Shown here: positions 42,723-50,117 of the stretch, piece after piece
Numbering within the stretch: position 1 is the first letter of the stretch
Layout: each line of letters opens with the position of its first letter
Source of the DNA: Carboxylicivirga litoralis
GTDB lineage: Bacteria; Bacteroidota; Bacteroidia; Bacteroidales; Marinilabiliaceae
Direction: 5' to 3'
DNA length: 64,000 nt
Assembly (NCBI RefSeq): GCF_025499605.1
Contig: NZ_JAFMVC010000011.1
Coordinates: forward strand, 62,001-126,000
Program-made: the position numbers and the translations under genes
Notes under the pieces: model-generated
What the model was told of the DNA's origin: nothing
Seen by the model: the letters and a program-made list of their open reading frames with translations, nothing else
Databases searched by the model: none

Positions 42723-43955
42723 ATGAGTTACCGACTGGTTAAGATAACTTCTTATTACAAAGATTTTTTGAGTTATTATTACATTAATAACCCAAAGGTG
42801 AAGGCATTGAATTATGAGCAGCAGCATGCGCATTTAATGCAACAGCGCTTTGCCTGGTCGGATGCTTATGCTTTTGCGTTCAGGCAAATGTGGTACGATG
42901 CCCATGAAATTGTGGCCAATGCACGCCCTCTTCAGGAACAATGGTGTGAAGAGAATAATAGTAAGCCAGAGAATGATAAAGAAATTTTAGTGGCTCAATT
43001 AAAGCAGTTAAAGCCCGAAGTTATTTGGTTGCAAGATAGTTATAGCTTTAACGGGGATTTTATCGAGTTTTTAAAACGACAGATCCCATCTATAAAATTA
43101 GCCATAGGCAACTGTTGTTCACCAATATCTCCTCAATATTATTCCGATTTTAAGGCTTTTGATTTGATTACAGTTTGTGCACCATACTTTAAAGACTTGC
43201 TGGAATCAAATGGGCTGCCCGAATGCATTGTGGTACCTCATGCTTTTGATAGTCGCATCTTGGATGAGGTAAAAAATGTGCAAAAGAATAAGCATGATTT
43301 TTTGTTTACAGGTTCTTTAATCCTGGATCAGAATTTTCATAAAGAACGGATTCAATTGCTTGAAAATTTAGTTAAAGAAAATGTTGGTATTAATCTTCTA
43401 ATTAATTTAAACACAAAATCATCAAAAGGATTGGCTGCTCGTCAGATTGCTTATGTAGCCAGCCGTGTTTTTAAGAAAACCGGACTTAATGTGATTAATG
43501 ATAAGGTTGCTGGTTTTAAAAAAGTCAGTAAGCTTGAGTATTTTCCGCAATCGTCGAAGGTGAGCAATGCTTTGCTGCAAAAAATTAAAGAGCCGGTATT
43601 TGCAATGGAGATGTTTAAAGAAATTGCACAATCTAAAATAGCCTTTAATATTCATGGTGATATTGCCAAAGATTTTGCGGCTAATATGCGTATGTATGAG
43701 GTTACCGGCATGGGCAGTTGTTTATTAACAGACTGGAAGCCTGACTTAGAGTTATACTTTAAAAAAGATGAGTTAGTATCTTATCAATCAATAGATGAGG
43801 CGAAAGAAAAAATAACCTGGTTGCTAAATAATCCAGCCGAAATGGAGGCGATTGCGCAAAAAGGTCAGCAGCGAACTCTAAGAGAACACACGTTTGGAAG
43901 CCGTGCCGCTGTAATTGATGAGGCCATCCAAAATAAGATGAAAAGTTTAGGGTAA
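42723..43955 (+). CDS. CgeB-like glycosyltransferase
   Basis: 410 aa. No N-terminal signal. A Rossmann-like N-half (QLKQLKPEVIWLQDSYSF) and a C-terminal segment (NMRMYEVTGMGSCLLTDWKPDLELYF, then an ending HTFGSRAAVI) match the GT-B glycosyltransferases of the CgeB/Glyco_trans_1_2 type. The expected donor site E is in MYEVTGMG. Near -7 box CACTTTTG at 42695-42702. Its last 9 bases overlap the end of the convergent six-gene glycan operon, so it may work on the same surface glycan. Confidence 0.8.
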   Translation: MSYRLVKITSYYKDFLSYYYINNPKVKALNYEQQHAHLMQQRFAWSDAYAFAFRQMWYDAHEIVANARPLQEQWCEENNSKPENDKEILVAQLKQLKPEVIWLQDSYSFNGDFIEFLKRQIPSIKLAIGNCCSPISPQYYSDFKAFDLITVCAPYFKDLLESNGLPECIVVPHAFDSRILDEVKNVQKNKHDFLFTGSLILDQNFHKERIQLLENLVKENVGINLLINLNTKSSKGLAARQIAYVASRVFKKTGLNVINDKVAGFKKVSKLEYFPQSSKVSNALLQKIKEPVFAMEMFKEIAQSKIAFNIHGDIAKDFAANMRMYEVTGMGSCLLTDWKPDLELYFKKDELVSYQSIDEAKEKITWLLNNPAEMEAIAQKGQQRTLREHTFGSRAAVIDEAIQNKMKSLG

Positions 43956-45314
43956 TTTTTGCAGCACGTCTTTTCCGGTCACCGATTCTGGTTGGGTGTT
44001 CACAATGGTTTGAAGCTGTGTATTGTAATAGTCTTTGATGCCTGGGTTTTCGTATTCGTCAAAGTTGCAGTTGTGCCACAGCATAACCATTAATCCTCCA
44101 AACTTTGCAATTTCTTCAGTTAATTGTTGAAATGTATATTGCATTTCGTTGTAATTCAATTTTCTATAGCCAAATAAAGTAGTGTCCATTATTGTTAAAG
44201 GAAACTCCCATATATCCATCATTTGGTCATTGGTATGATCGTAGGCTTTAAACGGATAGCAGTAGGAGGTACGGAAGCCATCATGTTCGGCGAAACCCAT
44301 TGAAGTATCATATAGTAAACCATTTTCTTGCTGAACTTTTAGTGTACAGGCATAATTGAATTTGAGGAAGTGCTGGCGCGTACCAACAATTGGTTTGTTC
44401 GCTATTTTCTCAAAGCGCTGTTTGGCTTTCTTCATGGCTTTAGCATCACTGGCTGTTTTAATGGAGCCATGCAGACCAACTTCGCAGCCTTCACTTTCCA
44501 AATCAAAAACCAGTTGTTTGATGCGTGGTTCTTCAAGGTTGTATTTAGCATCGTGCGGCGAACCATCGCGGTTAAGAAAGTACCAGGTCGACTTAAGCTT
44601 AAGTGATTTTTCGAATCGTCGAAGTTCTTTAAAATTCCACCAGGGATCATTGGTATAACCAGGGAAGAATGTTGGCAGGAGAGCATCGAAAGTGGCTTTT
44701 GCAAGACGTTTTTTGTCATAGTGCGCTTTCTTTAATCCTAATAATTGCATCACTTTGTAAGCAGTTTCCCTCCAGTGAAAGTAGTCAACCCGGTCGACAT
44801 CATGCGTGAGCATAAATCCATAATTATCGAACAAGCGTTTACGCTGAAACGCAATGTTGTTAATCTGGCAAAACAATTCAATACCATCGCTGATTATTTC
44901 GAAATAATAGTTGACAATGGGTTTTTGAATAATCTGCAGCTGCTCCTGAATGGAATCTTTATACTGAAAGCGTCCCATGTGGTCAACACTTTCGGAGTTA
45001 TACTCCTGGTATGCACTTAATAAGTAAAAGGCGGATTTTAGTATATCCTGGTAAAAAATAACTGAATCACCCACTTGGTCAAACCATTGCTGCTTATCAT
45101 CAACTGGAAACAGACAGGGAATAGATTCGCCATTATAATCAATTCGATTGTTTAATGAAATAGAGCTATTAGAAGGTTTGAATATTAGTTTGTTATTAAT
45201 ATTTAAATTGTCCGAATAGCAAATTGTTTCTTTAATCTCATCTGTTAAATCAATGTGTTGATTCAGGTGAAAAAGGACATAGTCAAGCTGATTTTGATTA
45301 AGTGCTTTCTGCAT
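43947..45314 (-). CDS. polysaccharide-deacetylase-like (NodB-fold) protein
   Basis: 455 aa. The N-terminal 150 residues are a separate unknown domain. The NodB-like barrel starts at YGFMLTHDVDRVDYFHW (His-Asp pair), continues with WYFLNRDGSPHDAK and EGCEVGLHGSIKTASD (the motif-2 His pattern), and ends with GGLMVMLWHNCNFDEYENP. Such proteins in glycan loci deacetylate or modify sugars, or are inactive members. It is the last gene of the six-gene operon, starting 0 bp after fkbM-like. It overlaps the convergent CgeB-like gene by 9 bp. Confidence 0.8.
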   Translation of the reverse strand: MQKALNQNQLDYVLFHLNQHIDLTDEIKETICYSDNLNINNKLIFKPSNSSISLNNRIDYNGESIPCLFPVDDKQQWFDQVGDSVIFYQDILKSAFYLLSAYQEYNSESVDHMGRFQYKDSIQEQLQIIQKPIVNYYFEIISDGIELFCQINNIAFQRKRLFDNYGFMLTHDVDRVDYFHWRETAYKVMQLLGLKKAHYDKKRLAKATFDALLPTFFPGYTNDPWWNFKELRRFEKSLKLKSTWYFLNRDGSPHDAKYNLEEPRIKQLVFDLESEGCEVGLHGSIKTASDAKAMKKAKQRFEKIANKPIVGTRQHFLKFNYACTLKVQQENGLLYDTSMGFAEHDGFRTSYCYPFKAYDHTNDQMMDIWEFPLTIMDTTLFGYRKLNYNEMQYTFQQLTEEIAKFGGLMVMLWHNCNFDEYENPGIKDYYNTQLQTIVNTQPESVTGKDVLQKLP

Positions 45315-46013
45315 TTATACTTCAGATTTGATAAAAGAAATTTCTTCTAATATTTCGGATGTGGCAAAAACACGATAGCCATGTTGAGCTAACAATTCTA
45401 TGGCTTCTTTGGTTTTTTGATTGCCTTGTGGATATAAACGATGATGAAATTCAATAAGAACCTGCCTGATGTTGATGCCTGATTCAAGAATGCTTGGAAT
45501 AACATCGTATTCGGCGCCTTCAATATCCATTTTTAGCACATCAATGCTTTGGTGACCTAATTCCTTGGCAATTGTCTTCAGGTCTTTAACCGGCACTTTT
45601 ATGGTGTTATCTGAATTGGTTACAGCGTTGTCAACCAAGCTGCCTGATACATGATTATCATTTACGGGCAGGAAAAACTCCAGTTCGCCTGTTTTATCGC
45701 TTATCCCAACTGGCACAAAATGAAAATTGTTGATAGCACCTTGTTCCTTCACCCAGTCGATTGATTTTGGTGTCGGGTCGAAGCCAAAAACCTGGCAATT
45801 GTATTTTTCAATCAACAACCTGTCGAAACTAATATCCTGACCGATGCCAAAGGAATAAACTACCGACCCTGGCTTAATGTATTCAGGAGCCACAAAAAAA
45901 CCACCGTTTGAACTGCCAACCCATTCGTGATTAACTTTGATGGTAGAACGGATGAGTGGAGATTTGCCCCGTAAAAACCGGTATAGTTGTATGATTGACT
46001 TTTTAAGTTGCAC
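45315..46013 (-). CDS. FkbM-family methyltransferase
   Basis: 232 aa with a GTG start sharing one base with the stop of the flippase gene (TAGTG). AdoMet-binding motif I is VVYSFGIGQDISFDRLLIEK, followed by VFGFDPTPKSIDWVKEQ and the FkbM motif DVLKMDIEGAEYDVI. Probably methylates a hydroxyl of a glycan sugar or lipid-linked intermediate. The basic N-terminus may contact the membrane. Substrate inferred from operon only. Confidence 0.88.
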   Translation of the reverse strand: MQLKKSIIQLYRFLRGKSPLIRSTIKVNHEWVGSSNGGFFVAPEYIKPGSVVYSFGIGQDISFDRLLIEKYNCQVFGFDPTPKSIDWVKEQGAINNFHFVPVGISDKTGELEFFLPVNDNHVSGSLVDNAVTNSDNTIKVPVKDLKTIAKELGHQSIDVLKMDIEGAEYDVIPSILESGINIRQVLIEFHHRLYPQGNQKTKEAIELLAQHGYRVFATSEILEEISFIKSEV

Positions 46014-47509
46014 TATTTTTTATTTAAGCTTTTAATATTATCGATTATAGCTCGTGGCTTATTCCATTTAAGCCAGGCTTCTGTTATGCGTTGTTTTTCA
46101 ATAGGTTCGAAAAAATTAAAGACGAACAGGCACAGAATAAATAAGGCCAGTAAGCCTATCTTTATCAGGATGTCAACAACAATGCTAAACGATGGAATCA
46201 GAAAGAATCCCCCGCAGAACACAATGCCCAAAGTTAGTAATAAAGCAATTTTACGCCATTCATATTGCGTGCCTTCAATTTTACGGCTTTGATACAGAAA
46301 ACAAAGGGCAGCGGTTAACTGCGTAATGGCTGTTGTTACAGCCGCTCCTTCTTTCCCGAATTGCGGAATGACCAGAAAGTTTAAACCAACATTTAAGGCC
46401 CCAGCTCCAATGGTCACTATTGAAATCAGCCTGGTAAGCTTCGCTTTAGTAAGTGGCAGCTTAAACACCTGTTGCATGCCTGAGAATATAAGACCGACCA
46501 TTAGGAAAGGAATAACGGGGATGGCATCAAAATACTCGACTTTCCCTGCCATGATGATGAAAATTATCTCTTTTGCGAAGTAAGTTATGGCTATTCCTGC
46601 TAATACCATAAAGAGCATAAAATAGCTGAATATTTTTATGTGGTACCGTGAGTTATCCTCTTCATTCAGTGACTTGTAATATTGATAGGTGTATGAAGTA
46701 ATGAAAGTACCCATTACCAAAAACTGCAAGAGGTTAGTTACTTTAGTGGCCACCGAATAACTGCCAACATCAGCCAGAGAATAATAAGCTTCGAGAATAT
46801 AACGATCGCTAATAGCTAACACATGCAGCAATACATTAGAGATAGCCAATGGGTACCCATAGCGAATCATTTCTCCTAACAGCTTGGATTTAAAACGAAA
46901 GTGGCAGCTTTTAATAATTAAGGGCAAGGTTACTAAAAATGTTAAGCCATTAGCCATTAATTGCCCGATGTAGATGCCTTCAAAGCCATTGTTTTCAACT
47001 TCCAACTGGTAAAAGGTGAAAAGGATAGTAAAGGCAATACTCAGTGTTTGGTAAGAGGTTTGCTTAAAGGCTTTTTGCTGCACTCTGAGCATTATAAAAG
47101 GCACATCGTACAGTAAACGGAATAAACCAGCCAGGCAAAAATAGGGGATAATGCGTTCGCTACCTTCGGTTTCAAACACATTCAGGTTAAAGAGAATTAA
47201 AGCAGTGAGTACAACTCCGATTGTGTTACTGACCACATTAAAAGCATAAGTGGTAAAAAACAGCGATTGTCGATCTTGTCGCGTTTTCATTTCGTTGTAC
47301 CAACGTGTAAATCCACTTTTGGTACCCCAGGCGGCAATGGCCATTAAAAAAAAGAAGGCGGTCTCATAGAGCCCCATTAAGCCAATCTCTTCTTTACTTA
47401 GATAAGTGGAGTAAAGTGGCAAAAGATATAGGCCACTGGCTTTAGTTAAAAAATTACCAATGCCATAGAAGAAGCTTTCTTTAAAGAGTTCTCGGAGCTT
47501 GTTCAGCAT
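46013..47509 (-). CDS. Wzx-type polysaccharide flippase (MATE/MVF superfamily)
   Basis: 498 aa, 12-14 predicted membrane helices. The N-terminus (ESFFYGIGNFLTKASGLYLLPLYS) is typical of the oligosaccharide flippase family that moves undecaprenyl-linked repeat units across the inner membrane. It starts 1 bp after the AAC(3)-like gene. No Wzy polymerase is recognisable in the operon, so polymerisation, if any, is done by a protein encoded elsewhere. Confidence 0.92.
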   Translation of the reverse strand: MLNKLRELFKESFFYGIGNFLTKASGLYLLPLYSTYLSKEEIGLMGLYETAFFFLMAIAAWGTKSGFTRWYNEMKTRQDRQSLFFTTYAFNVVSNTIGVVLTALILFNLNVFETEGSERIIPYFCLAGLFRLLYDVPFIMLRVQQKAFKQTSYQTLSIAFTILFTFYQLEVENNGFEGIYIGQLMANGLTFLVTLPLIIKSCHFRFKSKLLGEMIRYGYPLAISNVLLHVLAISDRYILEAYYSLADVGSYSVATKVTNLLQFLVMGTFITSYTYQYYKSLNEEDNSRYHIKIFSYFMLFMVLAGIAITYFAKEIIFIIMAGKVEYFDAIPVIPFLMVGLIFSGMQQVFKLPLTKAKLTRLISIVTIGAGALNVGLNFLVIPQFGKEGAAVTTAITQLTAALCFLYQSRKIEGTQYEWRKIALLLTLGIVFCGGFFLIPSFSIVVDILIKIGLLALFILCLFVFNFFEPIEKQRITEAWLKWNKPRAIIDNIKSLNKK

Positions 47510-47510
47510 T

Positions 47511-48374
47511 TTATTTATTCAGCTTGTTTCTAATAATAGCGATTAATGAATGGTACTTTACTTTTAACCAATTACCTTTTGAGTGCTCCCAGTTTAACTG
47601 GCAATCTTTACATGTTGGATCAGCACAAAAATAAAAAGCAGGATCTTCTTTCAGGGTTTGCATTTCAACATCAAGTGTGCCTTTCATGTTGGTAACCACC
47701 GCATCGGCATGGCCGATTTTTACCCATTTCAGGTAACCGGCTTTTTCATATAGAGGGAGGAATTTTGGGAATCCGCGGCCACAGCCACCATTCCAATTAA
47801 CCTCAAAAGTACGAACCTTACCGTCTGATGATTGATAATTCAAACCCATTTGAGATCCCCTCTTTACAAAACCCATTTTTTCAATGGCCACATGAGTGGT
47901 GCCAACGCCTACTGTTTTTCTTCCAATGGAAAGGTTGAGGGCATCCATCTCGGCCATTCGGTCAAGCACATCATATCCACCACTTTCGGGTGTGTGCTTA
48001 TTCATTAGCTCATGGGCTAATGGGCCAATGGCAGTAAATCGCTGAATGGGGTGTTGGCTGCGAACACTATCCGGGTGTTGTATCATAGCATTGGCCAGTG
48101 CACCAGCATAGGAGGGAGAGGCTTCGGTACTGATAATTTTAGCATTCTCTTCGTTGAGAGGTAATGGATAAGAGGTGATAAACGAATCGATTACTAATGT
48201 GCCTTTGGGCCCCACAGTTTCTATTAGAGCGTCTAATAATGTGTTAGGTCCGCCTTCAACTTTTCCTATTGCTTTAAGCGATACTTTGAGATGAAGCAAT
48301 GCACCATCCGGAATTCCGGCATTTTTTAAATCACGGATTAGTTCCTCTTTACCAATAGTCATTGAATTATTCAT
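47511..48374 (-). CDS. AAC(3)-fold CoA-dependent N-acyltransferase, glycan-associated
   Basis: 287 aa. GGPNTLLDALIETVGPKGTLVIDSFI and RSQHPIQRFTAIGPLAHELM match the aminoglycoside 3-N-acetyltransferase family, including the His-Pro active-site region and GVGTTHVAIEKMGF. The C-terminus has a C-x4-C-x2-C cluster (CADPTCKDC). Family members in glycan loci acylate amino sugars. Located directly after a CitE-like lyase and a MaoC hydratase, it probably uses an acyl-CoA made by them. The start overlaps the lyase stop by 8 bp; Met5 is an alternative start. An antibiotic-resistance role is unlikely here. Confidence 0.85.
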   Translation of the reverse strand: MNNSMTIGKEELIRDLKNAGIPDGALLHLKVSLKAIGKVEGGPNTLLDALIETVGPKGTLVIDSFITSYPLPLNEENAKIISTEASPSYAGALANAMIQHPDSVRSQHPIQRFTAIGPLAHELMNKHTPESGGYDVLDRMAEMDALNLSIGRKTVGVGTTHVAIEKMGFVKRGSQMGLNYQSSDGKVRTFEVNWNGGCGRGFPKFLPLYEKAGYLKWVKIGHADAVVTNMKGTLDVEMQTLKEDPAFYFCADPTCKDCQLNWEHSKGNWLKVKYHSLIAIIRNKLNK

Positions 48375-49284
48375 CTTTTATAAATGCTTCGAATGCGTTA
48401 ATTTTTTCAATGCGCTTCAGCACTTTTTTTGCTCTCGACACAGTTGGTGGTGAAATAAATAGACCTTTTTTTACCGAAATACCTCTGTCGGCTTTATTGG
48501 TCTGAGCAGATAAGTCAAGTATGTCTTTTGCTTTATCAACTTCTTCCTTGGTTGGCGTATAGGCTCTTTTGACAATATCAATTTCTTTAGGTGTCATCAC
48601 CAGCATGCCTTCAAATCCCAGTTCCTTAGCCTGTTGAATATGAATCTTTAAGCCTTCCGTATCGCCAATTTTCACATAAGGCGTATCGATTGGAACAATG
48701 CCAGCTGCTCGTGCTGCCATAGATACCATATGCCGTGGTGCTAAAATAGAGCGACCACCCTCACCATGTTCTCCTTCAATCTCAGCCAAAAAGTCCTCGC
48801 TGCCAAATAGAAGACCTACAACACGATCGGATGCCTTAGCTATTTCATGTGCATTTAAAACTGATTCTGGGGTTTCGAGCAGGACGATGATTTTAAAATG
48901 ACCATTTGTTATACCCAGATTTTTTTCCTTCATGGTCAATTGTGCATCAAACACCTCAATGTCTTTGGCATTATAGGCTTTGGGATACACGAATCCATAC
49001 AATCGGGGATCGGCCACAACATCTAAATCCTTTAGCGTGTCACCGGTTTCCATTGGGTTGATACGAACAAAAACAGGTCTTTTATCGAGTAATTCAGAAT
49101 CTAATACTTCAATGATGGTGGTTCGCGCTTCTTCTTTTTTCGTATCAGGAACCGCATCTTCCAGATCCAATACAATAACATCGGCATCTGATTCAAATGC
49201 TTTGTTTAAATAATGCCAGTTGTGCCCTGCCGTAAAAAGCAAGGTTCGGGCAACAAATTGACCGGTATATAATTGTTTATTCAT
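48367..49284 (-). CDS. CitE/HpcH-type CoA-ester lyase
   Basis: 305 aa TIM barrel of the HpcH/HpaI-CitE family. ESDADVIVLDLEDAVPDTKKEEA carries the metal-binding acidic residues, followed by RPVFVRINPM, IIVLLETPESVLNAHEIA and LLFGSEDFLAEI (metal Glu/Asp). Relatives cleave or form malyl-, beta-methylmalyl- or citramalyl-CoA. A MaoC hydratase overlaps its start by 8 bp and an AAC(3)-like acyltransferase overlaps its end by 8 bp. I infer that it works in a short CoA pathway; the direction and substrate are not visible. Confidence 0.88.
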   Translation of the reverse strand: MNKQLYTGQFVARTLLFTAGHNWHYLNKAFESDADVIVLDLEDAVPDTKKEEARTTIIEVLDSELLDKRPVFVRINPMETGDTLKDLDVVADPRLYGFVYPKAYNAKDIEVFDAQLTMKEKNLGITNGHFKIIVLLETPESVLNAHEIAKASDRVVGLLFGSEDFLAEIEGEHGEGGRSILAPRHMVSMAARAAGIVPIDTPYVKIGDTEGLKIHIQQAKELGFEGMLVMTPKEIDIVKRAYTPTKEEVDKAKDILDLSAQTNKADRGISVKKGLFISPPTVSRAKKVLKRIEKINAFEAFIKDE

Positions 49285-49750
49285 TGATTGGTCTTTTTTT
49301 CACGAGAACTTCTCTTGAGAAAGATAACACCATTTCTTCTTTCTGGTTGTATGCCTTAGTCGTTACTTTTACAATTCCGCGATCGGTTTTACTTTTAGAT
49401 TCACGAACAGACAGTATTTCTGTTTCAGCATAAAGCGTATCACCAATATGAACAGGGCCGTGATGATTAATTTCGGAGTAATTAAGGTTTGCAATGGCTT
49501 TTCCACTAATGTCACGAACAGTTAGTCCGACAACAAGCGAGAAAACAAGTGTTCCCACAACTAAAACCTGACCATGTTGTTGCTGACCTGCATAGTACTG
49601 ATCTAAATGAACTGGATGGTGGTTCATTGTTAGCAAAGAGAACAAGTTGTTATCTGACTCTGTAATGGTTTTACCAGGCCAGTGTTTTATTATCGTATCT
49701 TGTTTAAAGTCTTCCAAATATCGACCGAAGTCGCTGTTGATTACCTCCAT
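49277..49750 (-). CDS. MaoC-family (R)-hydratase/dehydratase
   Basis: 157 aa hot-dog fold protein. TMNHHPVHLDQYYAG and LNYSEINHHGPVHIGDTLYAETEILS are MaoC/R-hydratase features; the D-x4-H-type hydratase motif is represented by HPVHLD. It hydrates or dehydrates enoyl-CoA/3-hydroxyacyl-CoA pairs, such as mesaconyl-CoA and beta-methylmalyl-CoA in relatives. It is the first gene of the six-gene operon, with an exact -7 box 31 bp upstream. Confidence 0.88.
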   Translation of the reverse strand: MEVINSDFGRYLEDFKQDTIIKHWPGKTITESDNNLFSLLTMNHHPVHLDQYYAGQQQHGQVLVVGTLVFSLVVGLTVRDISGKAIANLNYSEINHHGPVHIGDTLYAETEILSVRESKSKTDRGIVKVTTKAYNQKEEMVLSFSREVLVKKRPINE

Positions 49751-49780
49751 AAATATGATGTATTGATGCTTCTATTGTTA

Positions 49781-49788
49781 CAAATGTA
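49781..49788 (-). promoter_or_regulatory. -7 promoter box of the six-gene glycan operon
   Basis: TACATTTG on the minus strand, exact TAnnTTTG, 30 nt before the maoC-like ATG. Confidence 0.55.
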
Positions 49789-49915
49789 AAGATAAAATAG
49801 TGGAGATAAAGAGGTCGCTTGAATAAATGATTTCCAAATTTACAATTAATGCATTATTTCCGTAATTACGGCACAAATTTTGCTTGATTATCGACCTAAC
49901 TTTAACGCTAATTTT

Positions 49916-50035
49916 ATGAAGAAAGCTCTTTCGGCCAGGCTGGTTGGATTGATAAAATCACCTGATTTTCCACAGCTGGTATTGTTGTATCAACTGATTA
50001 TATTGATAATAATCACCTTATTGATAATATTCTAA
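49916..50035 (+). CDS. 39-aa predicted single-pass membrane protein
   Basis: ATG at 49916, TAA at 50033-50035. The product begins MKKALSARLVGLIKSP and ends with a run of Leu/Ile (LVLLYQLIILIIITLLIIF) reaching to the last residue, so a basic amphipathic start is joined to one membrane helix. It occupies a 363-bp gap between divergently arranged operons and is followed by a hairpin (50051-50117) ending in TTTTAT. The topology and private terminator argue for a real small gene, but no homolog is known to me. Confidence 0.5.
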   Translation: MKKALSARLVGLIKSPDFPQLVLLYQLIILIIITLLIIF

Positions 50036-50050
50036 CAACCCCTTAACCAG

Positions 50051-50117
50051 AAAGCTCCGCCTCTGCATTTAAACTTTCCATTCATAGTTTCCTGATAAAG
50101 CAGAGGTGGAGTTTTAT
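50051..50117 (+). terminator. long-stem hairpin, terminator candidate
   Basis: AAAGCTCCGCCTCTGC pairs with GCAGAGGTGGAGTTTT (16 bp including G-U pairs) around a 33-nt loop, then TTTTAT. It lies 16 bp after the small ORF and 3 bp into the helicase stop region, so it may also act on convergent helicase transcripts. Confidence 0.5.

Noticed and set aside
47511-48374. Aminoglycoside resistance gene
   Set aside because: The AAC(3) fold is present, but overlap with a CoA-ester lyase and the flippase places it in glycan synthesis; resistance is not supported.
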